Of a DNA stretch of 33,839 nt, positions 1 to 8,895 are shown piece by piece (the stretch's first letter is position 1; each line of letters opens with the position of its first letter). A program made the translations under genes and the position numbers. Below the pieces are notes generated by a model, which was not told where the DNA came from, made no database searches, and saw only the letters and a program-made list of their open reading frames with translations. The DNA comes from Opitutia bacterium (lineage in GTDB: Bacteria; Verrucomicrobiota; Verrucomicrobiia; Opitutales; Opitutaceae), in the NCBI GenBank assembly GCA_947467625.1, contig CANIJN010000029.1:1-33839 (forward strand). The letters run 5' to 3'.

Positions 1-1
1 C

Positions 2-259
2 GTCGCCATCCATGCGAGGCCCGTCGAGGTGAACCTTTTTCAGTTTTTCTGGAAAGAACTGCGATTGATCGGCACCCGCGTCTACGAGCCCGAGGACTAC
101 GAAAACGCGATCCAGCTGATTACCTCGGGCGAGCTTCCGCTGGCCGACCTCATCACAGAAGTCCACCCGTTGGAGAAGATCGCCGAGTTGTTTCCCCGCT
201 TGGAGGCAGATCCCTCCGCGATGAAGGTCCTGCTCTCCTGTCAGGACGACACGCCATGA
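2..259 (+). CDS. Zinc-type alcohol/polyol dehydrogenase (MDR family), C-terminal part only
   Basis: The frame is open from the left edge of the window (first whole codon at base 2), so only the last 85 residues are seen. They read VAIHARPVEVNLF..FWKELRLIGTRVYEPEDYENAIQLI, then a LITEVHPLE-type stretch and an AMKVLL ending. This is the usual C-terminal lobe of medium-chain dehydrogenases of the butanediol / sorbitol / threonine dehydrogenase group, where the Rossmann half is followed by a short return to the catalytic domain. The catalytic zinc ligands and NAD site lie outside the window, so the substrate cannot be told. The stop overlaps the next start (ATGA, 256-259), so it is co-translated with the KduD-like reductase. 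A role in sugar-acid or polyol oxidation is inferred from that pairing. Confidence 0.8.
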   Translation, partial: VAIHARPVEVNLFQFFWKELRLIGTRVYEPEDYENAIQLITSGELPLADLITEVHPLEKIAELFPRLEADPSAMKVLLSCQDDTP

Positions 260-1026
260 GTTTACCCGAAAAATTCAGCCTCCGCGGAAAGACTGCCCTC
301 GTAACCGGCTGCCGGCGCGGAATCGGCGAGGCCATCGCGGTCGGGCTCGCCGAGGCCGGCGCGGATATCATCGGTGTGAGTGCCTCTCTCGCGGAGAGTC
401 CCGGCACCGTCGCGGAGCGCGTTCGCGCCGCGGGTCGATCGTTCAAGGGGTTTTCGTGCGACCTCGCGGATCGTGCCTCGCTGTATGGTTTCCTGGAAAA
501 GGTGAAGGCTGAGTGCGCGCCGATTGATATTCTCGTCAACAACGCCGGCATCATCCGTCGGCAACCCGCCGCCGAACACTGCGATGCGTATTGGGACGAA
601 GTCTTAGCGACCAACCTTGGTTCCCAGTTCATTCTCGCGCGAGAGTTAGGCCGCGCGATGGTCGCCCGCGGCTCGGGTAAAATCATATTCGTCACCTCCC
701 TGCTGGCCTTTCAGGGCGGGATCAACGTTCCCGGCTATGCTGCCAGCAAGGGCGGAGCGGGCCAGCTCACGATGGCGCTTGCCAATGAGTGGGCCGGCAA
801 GGGCGTTAACGTGAATGCCATCGCGCCCGGCTATGTCGCGACCGACAACACCGAGGCGCTGCGCAACGACCCTGTGCGGCAGGCGCAGATTCTCGCCCGC
901 ATTCCGGCAGGCCGGTGGGCGGCCCCCGAGGATATCCAAGGCGCGGCGGTATTCCTTGCTTCCGCCGCCGCCGACTATGTCCACGGCGCAACGCTCATCG
1001 TCGACGGCGGATGGATGGGGCGTTGA
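256..1026 (+). CDS. kduD: SDR oxidoreductase, KduD-like (2-dehydro-3-deoxy-D-gluconate 5-dehydrogenase type)
   Basis: A 256-residue classical short-chain dehydrogenase of normal length. It has the TGxxxGIG cofactor loop (17-24), NNAG (95-98), N120, S148 and the Y161xxxK165 catalytic pair. The tail IPAGRWAAPEDIQGAAVFLAS...VDGGWMGR is typical of the KduD / gluconate 5-dehydrogenase branch. KduD interconverts 2,5-diketo-3-deoxygluconate and 2-keto-3-deoxygluconate with NAD(H) in the breakdown of pectin- or alginate-type uronates; closely related SDRs act on other sugar acids, so the exact substrate is inferred. The start is set by the ATGA overlap with the upstream MDR dehydrogenase. It is a cytoplasmic enzyme with no signal peptide. 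It supports the view that this region handles uronate-containing sugars. Confidence 0.8.
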   Translation: MSLPEKFSLRGKTALVTGCRRGIGEAIAVGLAEAGADIIGVSASLAESPGTVAERVRAAGRSFKGFSCDLADRASLYGFLEKVKAECAPIDILVNNAGIIRRQPAAEHCDAYWDEVLATNLGSQFILARELGRAMVARGSGKIIFVTSLLAFQGGINVPGYAASKGGAGQLTMALANEWAGKGVNVNAIAPGYVATDNTEALRNDPVRQAQILARIPAGRWAAPEDIQGAAVFLASAAADYVHGATLIVDGGWMGR

Positions 1027-1347
1027 GTGGACGGGGCTGAAAGAGCGCCGCATCGTCGACGCCATGCCGGCGTGGGTGAAGTGAAGCGCCAGCGGCCTTA
1101 CTTGATCTTCCACCAAGCGGTGGATCGCAACGCGCAGTCGGCGCTGCGGTGGGGCAATTTCAAATTGGTGAAGACGTGGAAGTCCGGAAAGCTCGAGCTC
1201 TTCGATCTCTCGAAATATCTCAGCGAAGCGAACGACCTCTCCGCGAAAATGCCGGAGAAAACCAAGGAATTGGATCAGACGCTCACAGCGTTTCTCGCGC
1301 AGGTGAAGGCGACGACCGTGCAGACGAAGATTGGGAAGGACGAGTGA
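1027..1347 (+). pseudogene. Sulfatase remnant (C-terminal about 90 residues only)
   Basis: The frame immediately after the KduD-like stop contains, from about base 1078, a clear C-terminal segment of an arylsulfatase A-type protein: PYLIFHQAVDRNAQSALRWG, NFKLVKTWKSGKLELFDLSK, then a NDLSAKMPEKTKELD helix and a final LTAFLAQVKA helix. Full sulfatases are about 450-600 residues; the N-terminal domain with the CxPSR formylglycine site and metal ligands is absent. The first 17 codons (1027-1077) resemble nothing and are probably out-of-family sequence joined by a deletion. Catalysis is impossible, so this is the scar of a lost sulfatase gene that once followed kduD. A short peptide could still be translated from the GTG at 1027. 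Confidence 0.7.
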
Positions 1348-1443
1348 GGCGTTCGGCGGTAGCAGAACAAACATCAAAAGCGTTCTTCTCCGCTCATTGG
1401 CCATAGTCCCCGGCTATTCCCTGCCTACTGGGGAAATGATTGT

Positions 1444-2633
1444 TCACTTGGGGATGAACGCGGGGAGGATTCTTTTCGGCGCCATGGCGAGCGTCGTGCC
1501 CATGCCTTTGTGGTGGGCAGTCACCACGACGATCAGATCGAGTTCGGGCAGGATGAGGATAAATTGGCCGCCGGCACCGCGGGCGGATTTACATTCAAAT
1601 TCCTTTTGTCCTACCTTCATCGTGTGGTGCCACCAGAAGAAACCATACGAGGTGCCTTGCGGGTTGGTATAAAGGGGGCTGGTCGCCCTGGATACAAAGA
1701 CCGCCGGAATGAGCTGCTCGCCCTGCCATTTGCCACCACCCAGCACGAGCATACCCCACTTGAGCATGTCACGAGAGCGGACGCCGCTGCCTGCAGCCGA
1801 TTTTGGCAGCCCGGAGACATCGGTCTCCCAGTTGAAGTTCGTGATGCCCATCTTGCCGAACAGTTCCTTCGTGATGAATTCCCGCGCGGAACCCGGAACT
1901 GCTGTTTCCAACACCTGCATCGTCATGGAGGGATCAGACGCCTGGTATTTGTAGTCGCGCGGCGGGTCCGGGATGGGTGCGCTGTTTTCGAGGTATGCTT
2001 GAATCTGCCCCTGCCCTTTGAGCGCGGCGGGGTATTCCATCAATTGCGCGGCCCGGGCCTCGTCGAGACGAACGCCCGAACGCATGTTCATTGTCCGCGT
2101 AAGGTGATGGATCTTGCACCCGACACGAACCGGTCTGGTTCCAGATTTTTCAGGTAACTGAACACGGGTTTGTCGAGATCGGCCATGGTCAGATGGCCCA
2201 ACTGGATCGCCCGGCCGATCGCCATAGCGGTGTAGGACTTGGTGATCGACATCTGGTAGTGCGGGTAATTGAGCCGTCCGCGCCGGTAGTAGGATTCAAA
2301 GAGCAGTTTGCCGTGATGCGCGATGAGCAGGCTGTCGATCTCGCCGTGCCCGCCGGCCGCGATCTCCCCGGCGAATTTCAGGACGGTGTCTCTGTCCCCG
2401 CCGTCGACGCCGAGCGCGCCGACCGGGATGCCATCGCGCAGGTCTTGGGGAGCGGTGCCGAGGTAGGCCTGCGGGAGATCGGGCAGTTTTGCCTCCAGCG
2501 CATAGGAAACGGCGGCGGGATTCAGGTTGGCGATCTCGGGGGCCAGGCCGTTGCTTTTCTGCGCCTGAAGGACGAACGCGCCACTCAGAACGAGCAGCAC
2601 CGCCAGGGAATGTCGGGAAGAAGGTGTAGCCAT
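1444..2633 (-). pseudogene. Exported beta-lactamase-fold serine hydrolase, split by a frameshift at about 2088-2100
   Basis: Two consecutive minus-strand frames form one beta-lactamase / class C penicillin-binding-like protein. The first (2633-2088, 181 codons) has an N-terminal signal peptide, a HHGKLLFESYY segment and the nucleophile motif SITK (S129, K132), and stops just after ARSITLRGQ. The second (2091-1444, 215 codons) continues with NMRSGVRLDE, YKYQASDPSM, the ELFGKMGI segment and WWHHTMK..ARGAGGQFILILPELDLIVV, the equivalent of the C-terminal K/H-T/S-G strand. In the family, LR..L and NMRSG lie in one frame, so about one base is missing near 2090-2101. The break makes an ATGA stop/start overlap (2091-2088) like the real operon junctions in this window, so two separate chains may be made. 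Family members are esterases or peptidases; the substrate is unknown. It is the last gene of locus A. Confidence 0.7.
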
Positions 2634-2659
2634 GCGTTATTCAGCCTGACGTCCCTCAC

Positions 2660-4384
2660 TCATGGCTTCATGGTGGGTCGTTCCCAATCCACCCCGGATT
2701 TCTCGTTTTCCTGTTCAGGTTTGTCGACCGTCACGATCTCGGCCTTGGGGTCGAAGAGCGGCCAATTGTCCGTCCGGAAGGGCGACGCCGGAAATCCTTC
2801 TCGGTTGTAGAGGAGATTGCGCTGCGACGGATTCATCGCCCAGGCATAACGGACGGCCACCGGCCGCGTCACCGTCTTGGACGAGAGTTCCACGGTGTTG
2901 CCCTTAATTTCCGCTTCGGCCCAGTGCCACACGCGGTCAGCGCCCGCGACCGCAAAACTGTTCAAGGGACCAGGCTTGGCGGCCATCAGGCCGCGCCCGA
3001 TGGCGTCGAACTCCAGAATGATCTTATCGCCCCGGACCGATTGCTGCTTGTAGCGCGGGCCCGAACCCACGGCGATTTTCCCGTAGGTCCGTTCGAGCGC
3101 GAGGTAGGCGTGCCGGAGCCCGACGGGTTGTTTGTTCTTGGGATGCAGGGCCACGGAATCACCCGTGTCGATCGCGACAGCGATGCCGGTATTGGGAACC
3201 TCCTCCGCGACGAGCCGCATCATTTCGCGGTTTACCGCCCAGGGGGCCGTCAAACCCTCGACGGGTTCAGTCTGCGGTGCCGTCCAGGAAGGGAGCTGTG
3301 TGAAATAGAAGGGAAAATCCTTGGCGACATTTCCTCCGGAAAGCTCGTGCCAAGATGAGCGGTAATAGCCGACCAGCAGGGCCAATTGTTCCCGGTAGTG
3401 AAAAGCCTGCGGCACATCCTTAGCGTTGCGCTCGCCTTGATACCAGATGGCGCCACGGATGCCATACGGCCGGACGGGATGGATCATCGCATTGAAAATA
3501 TGGGCTGGATACTGATTCCCGAGGTTTGCTGGCCGGGCAATGAAGGGAGGTGGCATGGTCCGGTCGCCATCCTTCATGTTTTCGCCTGCGTCGACCTTGG
3601 CGTTATACGCGGCGAGTTCCTTGCGATGGTTTTCCAAGGCCTGGGCTTTCGTGATGTTCTGCTTGCCGGCTTTCCGACCGGCGGTCTCGGCATATTGCTT
3701 CCTCAGTTCCAGGGCGCGCGGGTCGTTTTGCTGAATCTCCCACGGCATCCAACCCTCGATCGGGGTTCCGGCATAGGCTTGCTGAATAATCCCCACCGGA
3801 ATGCCGAGTTCGAGCTGGAGCGTCTTGCCAAAATAGTAGGCAACGGCCGAGGTTTCGGCGGCGGATTCCGGGTTGCACGGTTTCCACTGGGCGAGCCGGT
3901 CGCGGGATTCTTCCAAGGGTTCATGCCAGTGCTCCCGCTGCGATTTGAAGATGCGATAATTGGGCAGGTTGGCCGCCGCCGCTTCTGCCTCGCCGCCAAA
4001 ACAGTTTTTTAATGCCCAGCCGAGATTCGACTGACCGGCACAGAGCCACACTTCGCCGATGGCGACATTTTTGCGCTCGATGGTGTTCTTTCCGCTGACG
4101 CCCAGGGAATGTCCGGTGCCGTAGGCGGGAGTTTCGAGCAATACTTTCCACCGGCCATCCGGCCCCGTCTTCGTCGAAGCTTCCACGCCCCAGCTCGCTT
4201 TCACCGTGACCCCTTCGCCGGGGTCGGCCCAACCCCAGACCGTGTTCTTCGTTTTCTGCTGCAAGATCATGTTGTCGCCGAAGAGCCGCGGGAGGCGCAC
4301 ATCACCCAGGGCGACGCGCAGACCGGGTCCGAGCAAGAGGATGCAAAGCAGCAGGACTTGGCCGAAAGCGGTAGGGATTTTCAT
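2660..4384 (-). CDS. Exported sialate O-acetylesterase-like carbohydrate esterase (SASA/SGNH)
   Basis: A 574-residue exported esterase. The frame extends upstream, but the start chosen at 4384 (MKIPTAFGQVLLLCILLLG) gives a clear signal peptide; the upstream extension would run into the TonB receptor gene. VRLPRLFGDNMILQQ and the VWGWADPGE beta-domain are the usual N-terminus. The SGNH block-I motif GQSN has S119; the catalytic Asp/His lie in DTGDSVALHPKNKQPVG with H414; ERNAKDVP follows an IWYQGE element. Members remove O-acetyl groups from sialic acid or, in plant-polysaccharide degraders, from xylan or pectin side chains. With no sialidase nearby, an acetylated plant or algal glycan is the likelier target (inference). 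It is 70 bp downstream of the receptor gene and probably co-transcribed with it. The C-terminus ends in a charged unstructured tail. Confidence 0.85.
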   Translation of the reverse strand: MKIPTAFGQVLLLCILLLGPGLRVALGDVRLPRLFGDNMILQQKTKNTVWGWADPGEGVTVKASWGVEASTKTGPDGRWKVLLETPAYGTGHSLGVSGKNTIERKNVAIGEVWLCAGQSNLGWALKNCFGGEAEAAAANLPNYRIFKSQREHWHEPLEESRDRLAQWKPCNPESAAETSAVAYYFGKTLQLELGIPVGIIQQAYAGTPIEGWMPWEIQQNDPRALELRKQYAETAGRKAGKQNITKAQALENHRKELAAYNAKVDAGENMKDGDRTMPPPFIARPANLGNQYPAHIFNAMIHPVRPYGIRGAIWYQGERNAKDVPQAFHYREQLALLVGYYRSSWHELSGGNVAKDFPFYFTQLPSWTAPQTEPVEGLTAPWAVNREMMRLVAEEVPNTGIAVAIDTGDSVALHPKNKQPVGLRHAYLALERTYGKIAVGSGPRYKQQSVRGDKIILEFDAIGRGLMAAKPGPLNSFAVAGADRVWHWAEAEIKGNTVELSSKTVTRPVAVRYAWAMNPSQRNLLYNREGFPASPFRTDNWPLFDPKAEIVTVDKPEQENEKSGVDWERPTMKP

Positions 4385-4454
4385 TAAGACGGACTGAGGT
4401 TTTCTTGCACGCGATGACGGTGGCAATAGCCGGGAAATCCAGGTCGGGCGGGTT

Positions 4455-7400
4455 TCAAAACGTATAGGTGGTCGTGAACCGGATCTCCCTTGGATCGACG
4501 ACATCGTAGCGACTGTAGGCCACACCGTGGCCGCCCGGGAGCGTAAAACTGGGGTCGTCCGTCAGCAGACGCACGGGCACGATATCGGTTTTGTCGAACA
4601 GGTTGGAGATGTTGATTTGAAAACTCAATCGACCTGGCAGGCGCGGGAATTTCCGCGCGTAACGCAGCATGAGGTCGGCGGAGGCCAGCCCGGCGCCAGT
4701 GATCTCGCGACCGCTGGGGTCGGCGCCGATCACGTTGGGACTGCGCCAGCGCCAACCTCCCCCAACGGTGAAACCCTTGAGGAATCCCTGCCGGAAATCA
4801 TAAGCGGTGAACAGGGCGATCCGGTGCGGCCGCAGGCCCCAGCGTCGGTCCCCGTTCACCTTGTTAGCGCCGGTTTGATCCACCAAATCGAATATCTCCT
4901 GCGCCACGGTCGAGCCGGTGCTCGTGGTGAGAATGGCGGGATTGGCGGCCGGAGCCATCGCGCCCAACTCAAGCCACTTCGCGACCGCGCCGTCGGGTGT
5001 ATAGGCGCTGGGATTGATGAGGTATTGCCCCGAGGCGTTCTGGCTGACGCCCTGCGCGAGGCGGCCCGAGGCATCGAGCTTGAGCCCATACCACGGAATG
5101 ACGTCGAAGCTGTAGATTCCCGTGTTCGTGTAATCGTTGTAGGCGTAGTTGGCCATGAACCGCCAATTCGTCGTGAGATTCGCCGTGATGCGCGCCTCGT
5201 AGCCGGTCGAGTCGAGTTCCGACTGCGTGCTGGTGACCGGTGGGGTATAGGCGAGATAGATTGGATCCCACTGGCTTTGCGAAAAGGGTCGGCCGGGGCC
5301 GACGAGCACGCCGGCCAGCGCGTCCATGACCCGCGGATTGCGCTGGCGAAACTGGCCGGCGGCGGTCGTCTTGCCCTGCTCGTTGCTGGTGAAGTAGACG
5401 AGCTTGGCGTTGAATCGGCCCTCGAGCAGTCGGAAGTCCAGCCCGTAGTCGGTGCCCCGGCCGCGCGGTCCCGCCGCGAGCCGGCCGTCGGGGAAAATCG
5501 TGGTCCCCACGGAAGGCACGCCGACACTCGTGGAACGGTTGGCCAGCAGCGAGACCCAGTCGAATAGGTGGTAGACGGCGCCGGCCGTGACGGTGCGGCC
5601 GGGATAAAATGCCGCGGTCTGCTTCGCCGGATCGCGGTCGACGACATCGCCAACCTCCGGATCGCTGTAAACCCCGAACCGGATGAGCTTCGCGAGATCC
5701 GTCCGATACCCCAGGGTCGTGACGAGCCGGTCGCGAAGGAAGTGGCTCTGGACCACGGCGAGGCGCGAGTTCGTGAACTGGATACTGCCGCCGTTGGTGA
5801 CGCGGTCAGCCGGCACATTGGCGTAGGTGGTGCCGTAGCTTTTCCCGAGGAAATCGATCGTCTTGGGCAGCGAGCGCCAGTCACCGACGCGGTAGGTGTT
5901 GTAATCCCCCTCCGTGAGGTAGTTTCGCACGGTCACGCGGTTGTTGGTATTGAACGGAGAGGGATTGAAGGGATGCCCGGCGAGGACGAGCCATGAGTTT
6001 ACCCGCTCGTTGGTGTCGGTGGAATGAGAGAGCATCCCGGCGAGGCGATGCGTGCCGAGCCACTTGGCCTTGGGCTGGAAATTGTAGGATAGCGAGACCC
6101 GCGACTCGCGGTATATCCGAGAAGCAATGTCGCGGTTCCAGTTACCGTCGAAGTAAAGTCGACCGACGTAGGGATTTTGGGGACCGCCGATGCCCAAGGA
6201 GCGGTTGGGATCGCCGCGCAGCGTGGGATCCGAGTTTACCAGCAGGTTGATGAGCACATCGGTTCGCTGGTAATTGTGGCCGAGATTCAGGAAGAGATTC
6301 TTTGTCAGCTGCCAATCGGCGAAGGCGGTGGTGTTGGACAGGCTTTGGTAGCGAGACATCCCCGGGCCGGCGGCGTTGTTGAACGTGGGATAGATTTTGA
6401 AATCGGCGAGTTTCAGGGGGCCGCCCGTTACGCCAGGCAGGCCGCCGAGTTTCACGGCGTTGTTGTTGTAGGTGCCGGTGAGATAGGTGCCGATCGCATC
6501 GAAGAACACGCCGTCGTTTTCAACGTATGTCAGGCGATGATTCAGGCCGCCGCTGGCGCCATTGCGGCCGGTGACACCGAGCGCGGTTTGCGCGGCGGTG
6601 GGCACGGCATTGTTGGGGGTAAACGTCACCGCGTTCACGCCGAGCGCGGCGCGGTTGTCATACCACGCGAGCACTTCTTCCGTATCAGTCAATGTGCGGA
6701 TGATGGCGTTGATGTCGCGGCCGGTCTCGGCGGTGACGTTGACGGTCAGCTGCGAAACGGGGCGAAACACCACCGCGCCGAAAAGCCGCTTCTTGTCCTT
6801 GAAGTCGAAATTGCGCCACCCGCCATTCTCCTGCTGCACCGCGGCGAGGTTGAACGCGAGCCGGTCTGGGCGGAGCACGCGGTTGGCCTCGAGTTCGATC
6901 CGGCTGCTGTCCCACGAACCCATCGTATAGCGCACCGTGCCGCTGTCGCGGTGAGTGGCGGCGAGTTTGGACGACTGATTGATGATGCCGCCCGCATTGC
7001 TGATACCGAACAGGATGCTGTTCGGGCCGCGGCTGTCGTCGTAACGGCCGACCCGGTAGGAGTCGGCCGGAGCGATGCTCGTGAAATAATCCAATCCCTG
7101 GCTGGCCGAGATGCCGCGGGTGCGGACATTGACGTTGAGATTGGAGGCGTCGATGTAGGTATTTTGGTTCGGGCCGCCAGCGCCTGTCCCGACGTCCACC
7201 TCCGAATTCACGGAGTATTCGACCAGTTGGCGGATGTCGTTAATCCCGAGATCATCGAGAAACTCCCGGGTAAAGACAGAGATCGAACCTGGGGTGTCGC
7301 GCAGCTTGGTGTTCAACCGGCTGCCGGCGAGTGTGTTCTCGGCGAGGTAGCCCAGATCCCTGGCGGTGTTGACCACGAACGGAGAAAGTTCGACCGTTTC

Positions 7401-7802
7401 GGAATCACGGCCCGTGCTTGGCGCCGGGCGGTCGCGATTTTCCAGTTGTGCCGCCCGCGGAGAGTTTGCGTCGACGGCTCCCTTCCGCACTGCCAGCGCA
7501 CCCGTGGTGGTATCGCGGCTGACGACGAGCGGGGTTCTCGCCACGAGCAAATCCAAGGCTTCGAGCGGGGGGAAATCGCCGCGCACGGCATTGGTCTGCA
7601 CGCCACGGACGGCGGCCGGTGAAAACACGATCTCGCGATCCGCCTGCTCGGCGAAGCGGGCGAGCGTCTGCGTGGCGTCGCCGACGGGAACATCGAAACG
7701 GCGCTTCGTGTCGAGGGCGGGCGAAGGGGCGGCGGTGGCCAACGCGGTCGTCAGCGCCAGCAGCAGTGCCGAGACAAAAGGGAGGAGGCGGGGTGAAACC
7801 AT
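4455..7802 (-). CDS. TonB-dependent outer-membrane receptor with N-terminal STN signalling domain (locus A)
   Basis: A 1115-residue receptor. The start at 7802 gives the signal peptide MVSPRLLPFVSALLLALTTA. An alternative ATG at 7847 adds 15 residues with no signal character, and the longer open frame up to 8336 merely shadows fecR. Domains: STN (about 36-107, FDVPVGDATQTLARFAEQAD ... GALAVRK), a variable linker, the SETVELSPFVV motif (134-144) probably serving as TonB box, plug (about 150-290, with GSRLNTKLRDTPGSISVF), then a 22-strand barrel ending in RFTTTYTF with a terminal Phe for BAM assembly. STN domains pass ligand occupancy to a FecR-type anti-sigma factor; the matching FecR and sigma genes lie directly upstream (67 bp). 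It probably imports a glycan breakdown product or siderophore; the adjoining esterases favour a carbohydrate. No SusD partner is present. Confidence 0.92.
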   Translation of the reverse strand: MVSPRLLPFVSALLLALTTALATAAPSPALDTKRRFDVPVGDATQTLARFAEQADREIVFSPAAVRGVQTNAVRGDFPPLEALDLLVARTPLVVSRDTTTGALAVRKGAVDANSPRAAQLENRDRPAPSTGRDSETVELSPFVVNTARDLGYLAENTLAGSRLNTKLRDTPGSISVFTREFLDDLGINDIRQLVEYSVNSEVDVGTGAGGPNQNTYIDASNLNVNVRTRGISASQGLDYFTSIAPADSYRVGRYDDSRGPNSILFGISNAGGIINQSSKLAATHRDSGTVRYTMGSWDSSRIELEANRVLRPDRLAFNLAAVQQENGGWRNFDFKDKKRLFGAVVFRPVSQLTVNVTAETGRDINAIIRTLTDTEEVLAWYDNRAALGVNAVTFTPNNAVPTAAQTALGVTGRNGASGGLNHRLTYVENDGVFFDAIGTYLTGTYNNNAVKLGGLPGVTGGPLKLADFKIYPTFNNAAGPGMSRYQSLSNTTAFADWQLTKNLFLNLGHNYQRTDVLINLLVNSDPTLRGDPNRSLGIGGPQNPYVGRLYFDGNWNRDIASRIYRESRVSLSYNFQPKAKWLGTHRLAGMLSHSTDTNERVNSWLVLAGHPFNPSPFNTNNRVTVRNYLTEGDYNTYRVGDWRSLPKTIDFLGKSYGTTYANVPADRVTNGGSIQFTNSRLAVVQSHFLRDRLVTTLGYRTDLAKLIRFGVYSDPEVGDVVDRDPAKQTAAFYPGRTVTAGAVYHLFDWVSLLANRSTSVGVPSVGTTIFPDGRLAAGPRGRGTDYGLDFRLLEGRFNAKLVYFTSNEQGKTTAAGQFRQRNPRVMDALAGVLVGPGRPFSQSQWDPIYLAYTPPVTSTQSELDSTGYEARITANLTTNWRFMANYAYNDYTNTGIYSFDVIPWYGLKLDASGRLAQGVSQNASGQYLINPSAYTPDGAVAKWLELGAMAPAANPAILTTSTGSTVAQEIFDLVDQTGANKVNGDRRWGLRPHRIALFTAYDFRQGFLKGFTVGGGWRWRSPNVIGADPSGREITGAGLASADLMLRYARKFPRLPGRLSFQINISNLFDKTDIVPVRLLTDDPSFTLPGGHGVAYSRYDVVDPREIRFTTTYTF

Positions 7803-7869
7803 GGGGTAGCGAGTTTCACTCAAGACACGCGGCAGCCGCGTTTCCATTATCCCGTAGTTCCAGAAAACT

Positions 7870-8895
7870 CTAGCGAGAGGCCCGCAAAACGATTTCACCG
7901 CCCGCATCCGGTTCGGAACGCACGCCGAAGTCCGCAGCCAGGAGTCGCAGGAAACCGGAGACGTTGTCGGAGCGGAAGCGCACGGTGAGCCGCAGTTCAC
8001 GCAAAGCGGGGGCAGCCACGCGCAGGACCACCGGATTGTGGCGGTTGAATTCGTTGACAATCGTCGAGAGCGATTCGTCGGCAAACCCGAGCAGGCGCGG
8101 CTGCCACGCCAGCCGGCGATCGAGCTCCTCCTTCGACAACAGGCCGACCACGGGCGCGCCCGTCGCTGCGCGCGGCACGAACGCGCGCTCGCCGGCAGAC
8201 AGCGCGGACAAAACGCCGGCTCCGCTCGCGTCGCCGCGCGCCACGGTGACGATCCCCTCTGTAACGATGACTTCGATGGCTTGCTCGGTAAGACGAACAT
8301 TGAACGCGGTGCCGACGGCGCGGATCTTGACGCCACCGGATTCGACGACGAAGGCCCGGACGGAATCCTTCGCGACGGCGAAATCCGCCTCGCCGCGTTC
8401 GAGGCGCACGCGGCGTTCGTCGGGCGTAAACGCGACTTGCAGGGTGGCGCCGCGGTTCAACCGAATCGTCGAACCATCCTCGAGCGTGCGCTCTTCAATC
8501 GGCGTCAGCTGTGCCGCCGCCAACGACGCGCCGGCGGAGGTGACCGCCACGGGCCCGGATCGGTTTGCGACGACGAGCAGAATTGCAGCGGCCGCAGCCA
8601 GGGGCACGGCCAGCCACGCCAGCCGCCGCCAGGTCCGTTGCGGCATCACGCGGCCGTCCGGCGCGAGCAAGTCGGGATCCGGAATAGCAGGCACGGAAGC
8701 ATGCAGGCCGGCGAGGCGGTCAAACTTCTCCCACGCGCTGCGGTGGCGGGCCATCGCCTCGCCGTTACACGGATCGGCCGCAAGCCATTGCAGGAACTCG
8801 TCTTGCTCGGCGGGCGAGAGGCCGCGGTCATGACGCATCACCCAGCTGGCGGCGACATCCGCCGGATCGCGATTCTCAGAAGGCGCAGGTTTCAT
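7870..8895 (-). CDS. fecR: FecR-family anti-sigma factor (locus A)
   Basis: A 341-residue inner-membrane regulator. The start at 8895 (MKPAPSENRD) is chosen because its ATG overlaps the sigma-factor stop (ATGA, 8895-8892) and the earlier in-frame start gives only basic low-complexity sequence. Domains: cytoplasmic DUF4880 anti-sigma segment (12-55, AASWVMRHDRGLSPAEQDEF), one membrane helix (90-112, rich in Ala/Leu/Val), periplasmic FecR domain (about 132-225, LEDGSTIRLNRGA and IRAVGTAFNVR), and a C-terminal DUF4974/STN-like domain (265-330, SLSTIVNEFNRHN). In the Fec paradigm it holds the sigma factor and releases it when the receptor's STN domain reports ligand. It is translationally coupled to its sigma factor, which keeps the two in balance. 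Confidence 0.9.
   Translation of the reverse strand: MKPAPSENRDPADVAASWVMRHDRGLSPAEQDEFLQWLAADPCNGEAMARHRSAWEKFDRLAGLHASVPAIPDPDLLAPDGRVMPQRTWRRLAWLAVPLAAAAAILLVVANRSGPVAVTSAGASLAAAQLTPIEERTLEDGSTIRLNRGATLQVAFTPDERRVRLERGEADFAVAKDSVRAFVVESGGVKIRAVGTAFNVRLTEQAIEVIVTEGIVTVARGDASGAGVLSALSAGERAFVPRAATGAPVVGLLSKEELDRRLAWQPRLLGFADESLSTIVNEFNRHNPVVLRVAAPALRELRLTVRFRSDNVSGFLRLLAADFGVRSEPDAGGEIVLRASR

Noticed and set aside
6177-7622. 481-codon plus-strand frame
   Set aside because: Antisense shadow of the receptor barrel in GC-rich DNA; Gly/Ala/Val/Arg-rich composition with no family resemblance.
7803-8336. Long N-terminal extension of the locus A receptor frame
   Set aside because: It lies wholly over fecR in another frame, is Arg/Ser/Pro-rich, and the start at 7802 gives a proper signal peptide.
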